64,000 nt of DNA from Stutzerimonas decontaminans (GTDB taxonomy: Bacteria; Pseudomonadota; Gammaproteobacteria; Pseudomonadales; Pseudomonadaceae), in the NCBI RefSeq assembly GCF_000661915.1, contig NZ_CP007509.1, positions 2,046,001 through 2,110,000 of the forward strand, read 5' to 3'. The notes under the pieces are model-generated. The model saw nothing but the letters and a program-made list of their open reading frames with translations, was not told the origin of the DNA and searched no databases. The translations under genes and the position numbers were made by a program. Shown piece after piece: positions 1 through 7,491 of the stretch; position 1 is the first letter of the stretch, and the number at the start of each line of letters is the position of its first letter.

Positions 1-577
1 GCGACGCCCAGAGCAGGCACTCGCGCTCACGCCGAGTCAGCGATCGAGGTCGACAGCCCGCCATCAACTTCCCGACCCGCAGGTGCAGCGTCGTAGCAAC
101 GCCAGATAGCAACAACGCATCGCGAATACAGATGTCCCGTCCGTGACCACCGTCCACCGCCTGGCTAATGCTGAGCAACGCGAGCTGCTCGCCGCGCACA
201 TGAACGGGGATCGAGGCGCCCCGACACACGTCGATGCCATGCCGCCTGGCACAGGCCAGGAACGCCGCATCAGGCGAACAGCACGAAGTCCGCGGACCTA
301 CGTCCCGCCAGAGAAAGGGCAGGGGACAACTCCGCGCATAACGCACAAACGGATCGACGCACTGATAGCCATGCGTGCGATACAGCTGCTGCCAGCAGGC
401 GTGATGGTTCGAGACGAGCAGCGGAGATGCACCCAGCACGATGCTATCCACCCGAACGAAGGCGTACTGCGCTATGCCCAGGCCCGAAAAGAGCCTGTCC
501 AACACAACCCGCAGATCATCCAGCGAATCCGCCTCACATAGCTCATGCAGGGCACGCCGGATCAGCTCCAGTTCCAC
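1..577 (-). CDS. LuxR-type autoinducer-binding transcriptional regulator (3' end outside window)
   Basis: The minus strand encodes an N-terminal autoinducer-binding domain followed by the start of a LuxR helix-turn-helix. The domain shows the family's spaced aromatic and acidic residues (CWQQLY, then Y, then VDPFVRYA, then PFLW). At the left edge the frame reads LTRRERECLLWAS, the conserved opening of the DNA-binding domain. The start chosen is GTG at 577, because GGAGA lies eight bases upstream and the protein then opens MELELIRRALHE, a typical LuxR N-terminus; no ATG is available. No luxI-type synthase is visible, so this may be a solo regulator responding to acyl-homoserine lactones or another signal. 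The last helices lie beyond the window. Confidence 0.8.
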   Translation of the reverse strand, partial: MELELIRRALHELCEADSLDDLRVVLDRLFSGLGIAQYAFVRVDSIVLGASPLLVSNHHACWQQLYRTHGYQCVDPFVRYARSCPLPFLWRDVGPRTSCCSPDAAFLACARRHGIDVCRGASIPVHVRGEQLALLSISQAVDGGHGRDICIRDALLLSGVATTLHLRVGKLMAGCRPRSLTRRERECLLWAS

Positions 578-731
578 CGCAAGTCTCCGACAGCAATCAC
601 GCAAGGCAAAACGCCAAGACGAATACGATCAGCCTCGCCAATGCGACAAGAAGCCAAAAGGCACCCAGGCGTAACAGCGCCACAACGCAAACAGCGCGAC
701 GGGCCAACACCGAGCGCCAGAAGATCAGAGC

Positions 732-755
732 GGGCCGCCCAGAGGCGGACGGCCC
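732..755 (-). terminator. GC-rich hairpin downstream of the small gene
   Basis: GGGCCG (732-737) pairs with CGGCCC (750-755), with additional inner pairing. The hairpin sits seven bases past the stop of the small minus-strand gene and before the luxR-type gene. No long U run follows, so termination is only probable. Confidence 0.4.
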
Positions 756-761
756 TTCGGC

Positions 762-1028
762 TCAGGCTTGCGCCGATTGCGCCCCGAATGCCCGTCGATA
801 CAGCACGACCATCTCGTCGAGCAGTTCCTGGGCCGCATAGCCCAGCAGTCGTGCACGCAGATCGAGGGACTGCACGCCGCCGTCCTCTGTCAGCTGAAGC
901 AAAAGCCCCCGGATCATCTCGACCCGCATCTCCGCCTCGGCCAAGGGACCGGAAGACGAAACGGCAGACGAACAACGCAAGGGGGCAATGGAAGGAAAGG
1001 CCAGGAGATTGGAAGGCAACTCAGTCAT
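762..1028 (-). CDS. Small hypothetical protein upstream of the LuxR regulator
   Basis: This 88-residue frame starts at ATG 1028 with AGGTGG six bases upstream, which is why the start is placed here rather than at the in-frame ATG ten codons earlier. The sequence has a Ser-rich N-terminal third, then a helical Leu/Arg-rich C-terminal half (EMRVEMIRGLLLQLTEDGG, AQELLDEMVVLYRRAFG). No family was recognised and no signal peptide or membrane segment is evident. It lies co-directionally 184 bp upstream of the LuxR-type gene and may share its promoter region, although a hairpin separates them. It could be a small regulator, but this is a guess. Confidence 0.45.
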   Translation of the reverse strand: MTELPSNLLAFPSIAPLRCSSAVSSSGPLAEAEMRVEMIRGLLLQLTEDGGVQSLDLRARLLGYAAQELLDEMVVLYRRAFGAQSAQA

Positions 1029-1691
1029 GGCCCACCTCGCAGCGCGAAGTGAAAACACAACAGCCAGACAAAGACGAAACGACAGGGTGGGGCGCGGGCG
1101 TAAAAAGGAGGTAGTGCATTCTACTTGTGCTCCTTCGTGGGGTTAAGGAACCGCACGCCACTCGCTACCACACGAATGGAGGCGGACCGTGCAAGGGTGG
1201 TAGACCGACCCACGAAGGAAGGCCGGCCAGGCCGAAGCCTGCCTCACACGGCCGCCATAGAGCACGAGAAAGCAGCAAGCCCAAGAAAGGGTTCGCTCTC
1301 GTAAATGACGCAACCGCGCCTTCGTGGGAAACGGGCTACCACACCCGACCGCGGGATTTACCGCGACCGGGACAGTCTAGCGCGCGGCATTGGGGAAGGG
1401 CAAACAAGCTGGGGCGTAGCAGAAGTAACTGAGCTGATAGATCGCGAAGGGGGGCTATCGGCCAGAAGCGGAAGCTGGCGACAGTGCATCGGGTGCCATG
1501 TTGTAGCCATCTGTCGATGGCAGCTTGCTGCAGACTGGTTTGTAGCACCTGTTGACAGCCTGCTGCCCCAGATTGATTAATAGCGGCAGATGAAAGCGCT
1601 TTACCGACTTGCCTTAACGTTAGAGAAGAGATTGAAGGCAAACTCGGGCTTTCTTGCGGCCTCTCCGCATGCTCTAACCACTCCAATTTGA
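1029..1691. other. Intergenic region, no supported gene
   Basis: About 660 bp between the divergent small gene and the EamA gene. Short open frames occur on both strands but lack ribosome-binding sites and family features. A TTGCCT hexamer followed at once by the palindrome TAACGTTA lies near 1610-1623, about 70 bp before the EamA gene, and could be part of its promoter. Nothing else was recognised. Confidence 0.5.
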
Positions 1692-2615
1692 ATGGATGGT
1701 TTTCGCATGCCTGTTCGTCAGACATATCTATGCCTGTTAATCCTCGGAACCGCGTTCTGGGGGATTTCGTTTGCCTTCACCAAAGTGGGTGTTGCGGACG
1801 GGTCACCCTTCGTATTCCTGGGGTACAAGTTCGCACTCGCTACGCTAGTGCTTTGCGTGATCTTTTTCAGACGGCTGAAACTGATCAACAAAGAAACGCT
1901 CCTGGCCGGCGTGGCCATAGGTCTACCCTTGTGTTTGGGTAACATTTTCCAGACTGTCGGGCTTCAGCACACCAGCATCACCAACACCGCCTTCATCACT
2001 GGCCTGGATGTATTGCTCATCCCGGTCTTCAAGTGGGCTCTCTTTCGGAAGCGCGTCGAGCCTCGAATCTGGCTCTGCTGCGCCGTCGCGCTGACAGGGC
2101 TCTATCTGATCGTTACGAGGGCCGGGCTTACTCTGAATCCAGGTGACATCTGGATCATGTGCTGTGCAGTCTTTTTTGCCGCATATGTGCTCACGGTTGG
2201 CTTCTTCTCGCATAAGTATGACTCGATGCTTACGGTCATCACTGCGCTGGCTACCTGCGCTACTGGATGCCTTTTTGCTGCACTTTTCGACGCTAGGGCC
2301 GAATGGGCCCCAATGGATTCCTCCTTCTGGGAAGGAGTTCTGTTCTGCGCGTTGCTCGCCACAGCCTTCATGTACGCGGTTCAGAGTGCTGCGCAGAAGT
2401 ATCTCGAAGAAGAAAAAGTAGCCCTGACCTACCTGTTCGAGCCCATCTTCGCAGCATTCGCGGGAGCGATGCTCCTTGGCGAAACCTTGGATGGAAGAAC
2501 CCTGGCCGGTGCAGCTCTCATCTTTTCAGCTCTGCTGATCGCCGAGATTGATGTACCCAAGTTCTTATCCCGCCTGCTGCGCGCCCTGTTTGCCCCGTGG
2601 GCTAGGCGCCAATGA
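1692..2615 (+). CDS. EamA/DMT-family inner-membrane transporter
   Basis: A 307-residue polytopic protein with the tandem EamA repeat layout of ten predicted membrane helices. The N-terminal half holds FWGISFAFTKVG and a TSITNTAFITGL segment. The C-terminal half holds KVALTYLFEPIFAAFAGAMLLGE, the characteristic second EamA repeat. It ends in a short basic tail (LLRALFAPWARRQ). Family members export amino acids or other metabolites; the substrate cannot be read from sequence. An internal ATG five codons in (1707) is a possible alternative start. The last 174 bp of the gene plus 61 bp downstream recur at 12330-12564, so this copy is the intact one and its 3' end borders the defence island. Confidence 0.9.
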   Translation: MDGFRMPVRQTYLCLLILGTAFWGISFAFTKVGVADGSPFVFLGYKFALATLVLCVIFFRRLKLINKETLLAGVAIGLPLCLGNIFQTVGLQHTSITNTAFITGLDVLLIPVFKWALFRKRVEPRIWLCCAVALTGLYLIVTRAGLTLNPGDIWIMCCAVFFAAYVLTVGFFSHKYDSMLTVITALATCATGCLFAALFDARAEWAPMDSSFWEGVLFCALLATAFMYAVQSAAQKYLEEEKVALTYLFEPIFAAFAGAMLLGETLDGRTLAGAALIFSALLIAEIDVPKFLSRLLRALFAPWARRQ

Positions 2616-2676
2616 GTATTTGGATGGAATTCTGTGGAGGCTTTGGTCGGTAGCTGCCCGAGGCAGCATTTGGCCG
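2442..2676 (+). repeat. Left 235-bp direct repeat bounding the island
   Basis: Bases 2442-2676 are repeated at 12330-12564 in the same orientation with a single mismatch (C at 2659, G at 12547). The repeat covers the last 58 codons of the EamA gene, including its stop, and 61 bp beyond. Near its right end it contains an inverted repeat, GCTGCC-CGA-GGCAGC. The spacing between the two copies is 9,888 bp. Confidence 0.95.
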
Positions 2677-2829
2677 GTTGCTGCCAGTTGCATCAGGCAG
2701 AAACCAGCCAAGAACGGACTTTCGACCGGCCCAATCACGCCTGGGTACCAATGGGACAAGTAAAGGAGTTGTTCTTTCGTTCGACTACTTCGGTGCTGAT
2801 TAATTCGCCAAAGCCCTGTTAAAGATTCG

Positions 2830-3537
2830 CTAAACCATGAATATGTCGGAGAATCCTCTTTCAATTCTATTCTCAAGCTCCGTGAGATAGGCCTCGTACC
2901 GCTCTTTTGAGCCAAATTTTCTCTGGCGTCGAGCCATTCTAAATGCGCGCCTTTGTAGTTTCTGTATTTCTCTGGCGGTAAACTGAACTCTATCGTCAAT
3001 GTCAGCTATCGAGTTTAGCTCTAGATCCTTGATCATCACAGAAGCTTGATTGTGGCGGGGTGCTCCAGGGATTGGGGAATATACAGGGCCTGGTGAGATT
3101 TTTATATTCTCTGAATAGCTGTCAAAGTAGGGGTGCGGCCATTTAAATGTCCCGGTGTGCGGCTGTAAGTAAGTAGCTGTTTGTACGGCAGCATCCCCCA
3201 AGTCCTTTGTTGATTTAACAAAATTGCAAGGCTGGCAAGCAATAACAAGATTTAGCGGGTGAAATGCCCACTTCCGATAATAACTCTTCGATTTGTCTAA
3301 GAAGTGCTCGATTGCCTCGCCCATGTTTCTTCTTTCTGTCGCAATCATGCGTCGACAGTAAAAGCATGACTGGGCCTGTGTGGCCCGAAGGGACTTTCGA
3401 ATTGCATCACGAACTGGCTTAAGAGAATCATCTTTCCACTCCATGCTTCCGGATAGAAATTCAGAAATGCGAGCTTTATGATTTTTATAGCGCAGAATTT
3501 TTGCGTGATCTAAGGGGAGTGGGTCAGGGCAGTTCAT
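2830..3537 (-). CDS. ptuB: HNH endonuclease, PtuB-like (Septu-type defence)
   Basis: A 235-residue protein with an HNH/treble-clef nuclease core: CFYCRR near residue 58, EHFLDKS, then HPLNLVIACQPCNFVKS. This is the family's zinc-finger pair around the catalytic His. In Septu systems such a nuclease is paired with a PtuA ATPase that gates cleavage of nucleic acid during phage infection. Here the upstream ATPase gene overlaps its start by 14 bp, so the two are translationally coupled. Base composition is clearly more AT-rich than the chromosomal genes nearby, a sign of transfer. The C-terminal Arg/Lys-rich helix (KLQRRAFRMARRQRK) may contact nucleic acid. The Septu assignment rests on gene pair and motifs. 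Confidence 0.75.
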   Translation of the reverse strand: MNCPDPLPLDHAKILRYKNHKARISEFLSGSMEWKDDSLKPVRDAIRKSLRATQAQSCFYCRRMIATERRNMGEAIEHFLDKSKSYYRKWAFHPLNLVIACQPCNFVKSTKDLGDAAVQTATYLQPHTGTFKWPHPYFDSYSENIKISPGPVYSPIPGAPRHNQASVMIKDLELNSIADIDDRVQFTAREIQKLQRRAFRMARRQRKFGSKERYEAYLTELENRIERGFSDIFMV

Positions 3538-4642
3538 GATGCTCTCTCAAATGCTCAAGAGTTTGTAAAATCTCATGCATTGGATCTCCTGGTTCGGGCT
3601 TCAGGTCAAGACTCAGAAGAAGATCAATTGCTTCATACAGTCTTGGAGATCCAAAATCGCCTTCAGTTATATAGCTGAGGCACTTTTGTGTTAACTCTAC
3701 TACGGTCGTTGAGCGTGACGAATACAGGTTAAATTGATTCTTTAGCGTGTTATCGGTTGTTTTGCCATAAAGATCAGATTCCTGCCATTTTTGTCCGTTC
3801 GGAAAATTGCATGTAAATGCATCATGATTAGAGATGCTTCCTGCTATAAGGGGGGAGTGAGTTGCTACCAAGATTGTAGCGTCGATATTGTTGAGTTCAA
3901 GAGTCTTGCGAAAGTCCTTTAGAATCGACCTTTGCCACGCGGGATGTAGAGAGTTTTCGGGTTCGTCGAAGAAGATTAATGAGTTGTCTTGGGCGCAGTA
4001 AAGCGCCCCGAGCAGAGCAACCATGTAAGCGCGCTCTCCAGAGCTAAGATCTGAAAGAGTGTAGTAATTGCTCTCTCTCTTGACTGATATGGTTTGAAGT
4101 GAAAGATCTTTTTCTTCAAGGGCGGATGCTATGGCTAGGCTCTTGTCGGTGCTCTGGAATGCTTGAATGTCAAATTGTATTTCTTTTGATACAAATTCCG
4201 ATAAGCTGTCTTTTCGATTTTTTCCGTATCTAAAGTGAAGCTTTATCTCTGCATCAATATTTAGTTTTTGAAGGCAGAAATTTATGGCTTCAGGGGAGCA
4301 CCGTCGAGTGGCATTCTTTCCGAGTAACGCTTTGACGATCACACGAAAAGGTGCGATATCGGAAATCATATTGTTGGCTACTTTGTAGCCAAGATAGCAA
4401 ATCTCAGGGTTCTCGCTACCTAACTGCCAGATCTCTCTAGGAAACTTGTCGTTATGTGTTCCGGAAAGACAGAGCACATGTCTAAATTTTGATTTTGAAG
4501 GCAACGGTTCGCCTAGTATTTTTGTTGTGGCTGTTGCGATAAATCTCGATTTTCCCGCGCCATTATTACCGGTTATTATGTTTACCTTGCCGACATTTAT
4601 GCTATCCAGTAAGTGACTGAACCTTGTTAGCTCAGCACTCAT
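3524..4642 (-). CDS. ptuA: ABC-type AAA ATPase, PtuA-like (Septu-type defence)
   Basis: A 372-residue SMC/ABC-like ATPase. Walker A is GNNGAGKS near residue 28, the ABC signature is LSSGERA near 225, and Walker B is SLIFFDEPENSLHP near 250, followed by a THSP switch histidine. The middle lacks a long coiled coil, as in the short PtuA family. The start is placed at ATG 4642; a TTG five codons upstream is possible. It is co-transcribed with the HNH gene, overlapping it by 14 bp. The pair resembles Septu. A stand-alone OLD-like or retron-associated ATPase/HNH pair is the alternative, but no reverse transcriptase or msr/msd is present. Confidence 0.75.
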   Translation of the reverse strand: MSAELTRFSHLLDSINVGKVNIITGNNGAGKSRFIATATTKILGEPLPSKSKFRHVLCLSGTHNDKFPREIWQLGSENPEICYLGYKVANNMISDIAPFRVIVKALLGKNATRRCSPEAINFCLQKLNIDAEIKLHFRYGKNRKDSLSEFVSKEIQFDIQAFQSTDKSLAIASALEEKDLSLQTISVKRESNYYTLSDLSSGERAYMVALLGALYCAQDNSLIFFDEPENSLHPAWQRSILKDFRKTLELNNIDATILVATHSPLIAGSISNHDAFTCNFPNGQKWQESDLYGKTTDNTLKNQFNLYSSRSTTVVELTQKCLSYITEGDFGSPRLYEAIDLLLSLDLKPEPGDPMHEILQTLEHLREHHELP

Positions 4643-5051
4643 TCTTCGCAGCCTCAAAATTTGAACTTAAATGCAGTGTTAGCGACACTTGGCCTTCTCC
4701 GTATGAATTCTGGCTACGCTTAGGACTACGGATATACTGTCGTAATCCATGCGAGCCGGACTAGTGCAAAATAGTCAGGAGGTATTTATTTTTGCTCCGC
4801 AAGGTGCGGACTTGGTTGATCTTATCATCCACGGACTGAAGCGCCCCTAGTTTGGTTGACGCCTCCAAGCCGCAATGGAGGTTTGCTAAGGCCCTGCAGA
4901 ACAGGCCGCTTCTGACCGGGTGCTGCCGCCAGCGGAAGTCCGCCTTCGGCCAAACGGAGACATCTCCCACCCAAGTTAAGCGTCAGGTCAAGAGCTCAGC
5001 TACTGCTTGCAAGGCATCATCAGCCGAGGTCAGATCTGCCCAGAGCTGCCA
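4643..5051. other. Intergenic region between the two defence modules
   Basis: About 410 bp without a supported gene. It presumably contains the promoter of the Septu-like pair near 4650-4740. The stretch 4850-4980 contains GGCCTGTTCTGCAGGGCC-like pairing and GC-rich inverted repeats resembling decayed Pseudomonas intergenic repeats. No coding potential was found. Confidence 0.45.
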
Positions 5052-5504
5052 TTAGTGGGTAAGCCAAGCCTTGAGCCGAGACCAGATGCTAATGGAGTTT
5101 GTAGGCATACCCTGACTACCAGAGGCGGGCAACTGTATCGAGGAAGGGGGCACTCCACTTTCGGTGCCATAATGGGCAGCCTTTGCTTTCTTATCGCGCA
5201 GACGCTCCCTCTCTATCTGGCTTTGCGACCATAGCCCCGCCTCTAGAACACGGCTCCGCTGGATAACGTAGTGCGACCGGCACTTCTGGTTCCAGTTGCC
5301 TACGGAGGGATGAAGCGAGATAGACTCACCATCGAACGTCATCCTCCAGTCGGTCGGCGTGAATGGGGTGACCACGCGATCCCCACAACCGCAGCAGCAC
5401 GAGTGCACTGCAGTTGCGTAGTCCATCGAGATATACAAGATGCCAGGCTCCAACTCGCGTGGAGCGTTTCGCACAAAACGATGCTCCAGACTCAGATGCC
5501 GCAT
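5052..5504 (-). CDS. DUF6527 protein of the ubiquitin-like operon
   Basis: A 150-residue protein starting at ATG 5504, which overlaps the E1 gene's stop by 13 bp. It carries the DUF6527 signature: LEPGILYISMDYATAVHSC, a CCCGCG cluster, VVTPFTPTDWRMTFDGES, LHPSVGNW, then CRSHY. Four to five cysteines plus the His suggest a zinc site. DUF6527 proteins are found next to multiubiquitin and ThiF genes and are thought to be accessory or processing factors of bacterial Ubl conjugation; their activity is not visible from sequence. The C-terminal 60 residues are polar and probably disordered. This is the last gene of the six-gene minus-strand operon. Confidence 0.75.
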   Translation of the reverse strand: MRHLSLEHRFVRNAPRELEPGILYISMDYATAVHSCCCGCGDRVVTPFTPTDWRMTFDGESISLHPSVGNWNQKCRSHYVIQRSRVLEAGLWSQSQIERERLRDKKAKAAHYGTESGVPPSSIQLPASGSQGMPTNSISIWSRLKAWLTH

Positions 5505-6685
5505 AATGATTGGTCTCCGTTGAGCAACATGCTCCCATCTGTCGTGTACGTGGTGTGATGCTCGCTCTCTAGGTCGCGGTAGAAGCCGCGAAGCTTTTTC
5601 CATTTAACTACTGCGAGGCAAGCATTCAACGCGTTCAGGTCGGCCACCTGGATATTGGATGCGTACACGTCCTGACCTCCGCCACCAGCGAAAGAGATGC
5701 GCCCTGCGTGGACATGCTCGCGTTTCGCCGGCGTGCTAGTCGTCACCCGCAGGATACCGCCCAAGCTACCGTTGCTAAGTTCAAGCCCCATCCCGACGTC
5801 AATGAAAGGCACACCAAGTGCTTCGAGCTTCGCAACCACGGCGCGTTTTTCCTCGCCCGCGTCCATGCTGATGAACGCAAACGTGATGCCGTCAAGCAAC
5901 CCCAGCGTCTCTGTTTTCATCTTCATGGGGTGAGCCACGATCCCACGATGCATCCGTTCATAGATGCCCTTCAGGTAGTGCACCTTTTTGGGGGCGTCCC
6001 GCAACTCCTCGAGCGATGGCGCCCCGGGAGCGCGGAACGCGTTGTGGGAAAGAAAGTCGTCATCGTCGAAGAGCCGGATTTCCCTCACCGGCGTTTTCGC
6101 GACCAGATCGAGGATGTACCCACCGGTACCACCTGCGCCGAGGATGCCCACCACCTCACCGTCCAGCTTGCTAGCTAGCGCGCCCAGGCCTACCCGGCTG
6201 GATGCTGTATCGAGATAGTTGAAGACGCTGGGCTCATTCTCATCATCAGCGCCACGGATCAGCCGTGGGCTGATACCGGGCTGCAGGACGGCCGCCGGGC
6301 CGGCCAAGATGGTCGCGTAGGTAGCCATCTTGGCATAGTAGTCCGGGTAGCCATCCGGGTTGGGTTTACTGGAAAAGCTGTGCCTTGCGGTGAGCCCGTA
6401 ACCGAGGTCGGTGTTGGGCGACGCATGGGAGATGCCTGGCAAGGGCGTTCCATTCGCGCTGCAGGGGAAGTCGCCGTCCCAGTGGATTACGTGTGTCTCT
6501 GGCTTGCGCGTCCGGTCCCCAGCCAAGTCAAGGTTGGACACCAGCTTACCGGTGCGCACACGACACTGAGCGTCGACATAGGGCACTTCCAGCATGACTA
6601 GGAGACTCCCCTGAATGCGAACGAAGTAGCCCTCCGTACGCAACCGGGCCAGGTCGGCATTAAGACTGAACAGTTCGTGTGACAT
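5492..6685 (-). CDS. E2-E1 fusion: DUF6791-like domain plus ThiF adenylyltransferase
   Basis: A 397-residue protein read from ATG 6685; an upstream in-frame ATG six codons earlier is possible. Residues 1-140 resemble DUF6791, the E2-like domain fused to bacterial E1s. It has HVIHWDGDFPCSANGTPL, and Cys75 is the candidate acceptor. Residues 175-397 are a ThiF/E1 fold: ILGAGGTGGY (181-190) binds ATP, followed by IRLFDDDDFLSHNAFRAPG and VKWKKLRGFY at the C-terminus. Such enzymes activate a ubiquitin-like protein and pass it on. The gene overlaps the upstream multiubiquitin gene by 26 bp and the downstream DUF6527 gene by 13 bp, so all three are made together. No separate JAB deubiquitinase gene is present. 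Confidence 0.8.
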   Translation of the reverse strand: MSHELFSLNADLARLRTEGYFVRIQGSLLVMLEVPYVDAQCRVRTGKLVSNLDLAGDRTRKPETHVIHWDGDFPCSANGTPLPGISHASPNTDLGYGLTARHSFSSKPNPDGYPDYYAKMATYATILAGPAAVLQPGISPRLIRGADDENEPSVFNYLDTASSRVGLGALASKLDGEVVGILGAGGTGGYILDLVAKTPVREIRLFDDDDFLSHNAFRAPGAPSLEELRDAPKKVHYLKGIYERMHRGIVAHPMKMKTETLGLLDGITFAFISMDAGEEKRAVVAKLEALGVPFIDVGMGLELSNGSLGGILRVTTSTPAKREHVHAGRISFAGGGGQDVYASNIQVADLNALNACLAVVKWKKLRGFYRDLESEHHTTYTTDGSMLLNGDQSLCGI

Positions 6686-7409
6686 TGAAAATAGTCCCAT
6701 GTTTTTTGACTTCAACGGAGCCGCCCTCAGCGAGCTCTCCGGCGTGAGGGTGCGAGGCCGCATTGCGGTAGGTCATCGAGAACTTGACGTTGGTCTCCGC
6801 CGGCGCATTCGGATGGGACAGCTTCACCACCTGCTCGAAAGTGACTTGCTTGTCCGGCACCGTTTCCTCGACAGCGTTAACTACGATGACGTAGCCCTTA
6901 TTCGGCCGCTGTGAGGTGATGAACCGCTCAATGCTAGGGGCGTCGAGATTGACTATGTCGTCCGGTTCGATGAGGAGGTCCTCACCACCTCGGACTTCCA
7001 AGAAGATGGCTTCTTCGGGCGAAACCTCGGCAAGGTCGTACAGAACGCTGCCCTGTAGCTCAGGTCGGCCCCAAGCCATCTGGCGGTCATTCAAGGCGAA
7101 CTTGAAGTCGCGGTCGGACTTGAACGCAATGAAGCGTTCAGCACCCTTGCCACGCAAATCCACCGTCTCGTCGAGACGGACGTCCTCAAAATCGCCCGAG
7201 GCGAGGAGTGCATAGAGCAGATAGTCGCTGCGGCGATCGAGCCCGGCGCTGTCCAGGATTTGCCGGCCAGTGGGGACCGGGTCAGGCACGTCGATGTTAC
7301 GGAAGGTCAGTCCTTCCAAACCGAAACGGATGCGGTAGGCGGCAGCCTCTCGCAGGGGGCGATCCTCTCGGATTGCCTCACCAACGTCGTCAAATTGAGT
7401 ATTTTTCAT
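6660..7409 (-). CDS. Multiubiquitin protein with three tandem Ubl domains
   Basis: A 249-residue protein made of three beta-grasp-like units. Unit 1 is about residues 22-92 (YRIRFGLEGLTF to AERFIAFK), unit 2 about 98-165 (FKFALNDRQMAWG to PSIERFITS), and unit 3 about 170-249 (KGYVIVVNAVEETVPDKQVTFEQVVKL to the C-terminus). The third unit matches the multiubiquitin family best. There is no C-terminal di-glycine; the chain ends FNVTRTVQS, so either processing is needed or the protein works as a binding scaffold. It sits directly upstream of the E2-E1 fusion and is its likely substrate. Its ATG lies 82 bp after the helicase gene. Confidence 0.8.
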   Translation of the reverse strand: MKNTQFDDVGEAIREDRPLREAAAYRIRFGLEGLTFRNIDVPDPVPTGRQILDSAGLDRRSDYLLYALLASGDFEDVRLDETVDLRGKGAERFIAFKSDRDFKFALNDRQMAWGRPELQGSVLYDLAEVSPEEAIFLEVRGGEDLLIEPDDIVNLDAPSIERFITSQRPNKGYVIVVNAVEETVPDKQVTFEQVVKLSHPNAPAETNVKFSMTYRNAASHPHAGELAEGGSVEVKKHGTIFNVTRTVQS

Positions 7410-7491
7410 ATGGTCCTCTAAAGTGATGTGGCGGATTTTTCCGCCTACAACTCTCTAATCGGACCCAGCGGCTATCGCCGGTAAATTTTTT

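Noticed and set aside
545..1114. Plus-strand frame of 189 codons rich in Arg, Pro and Ser
   Set aside because: No ribosome-binding site or family signal; it overlaps a better supported minus-strand gene and the LuxR start region.
1336..1725. Minus-strand frame of 129 codons between the small gene and EamA
   Set aside because: No recognisable domain, no ribosome-binding site, and it runs over the EamA start; composition looks random.
3524..4642. Retron-type ATPase/HNH pair
   Set aside because: No reverse transcriptase gene and no structured msr/msd-like RNA was seen in the flanks, so a stand-alone Septu-like pair is preferred.
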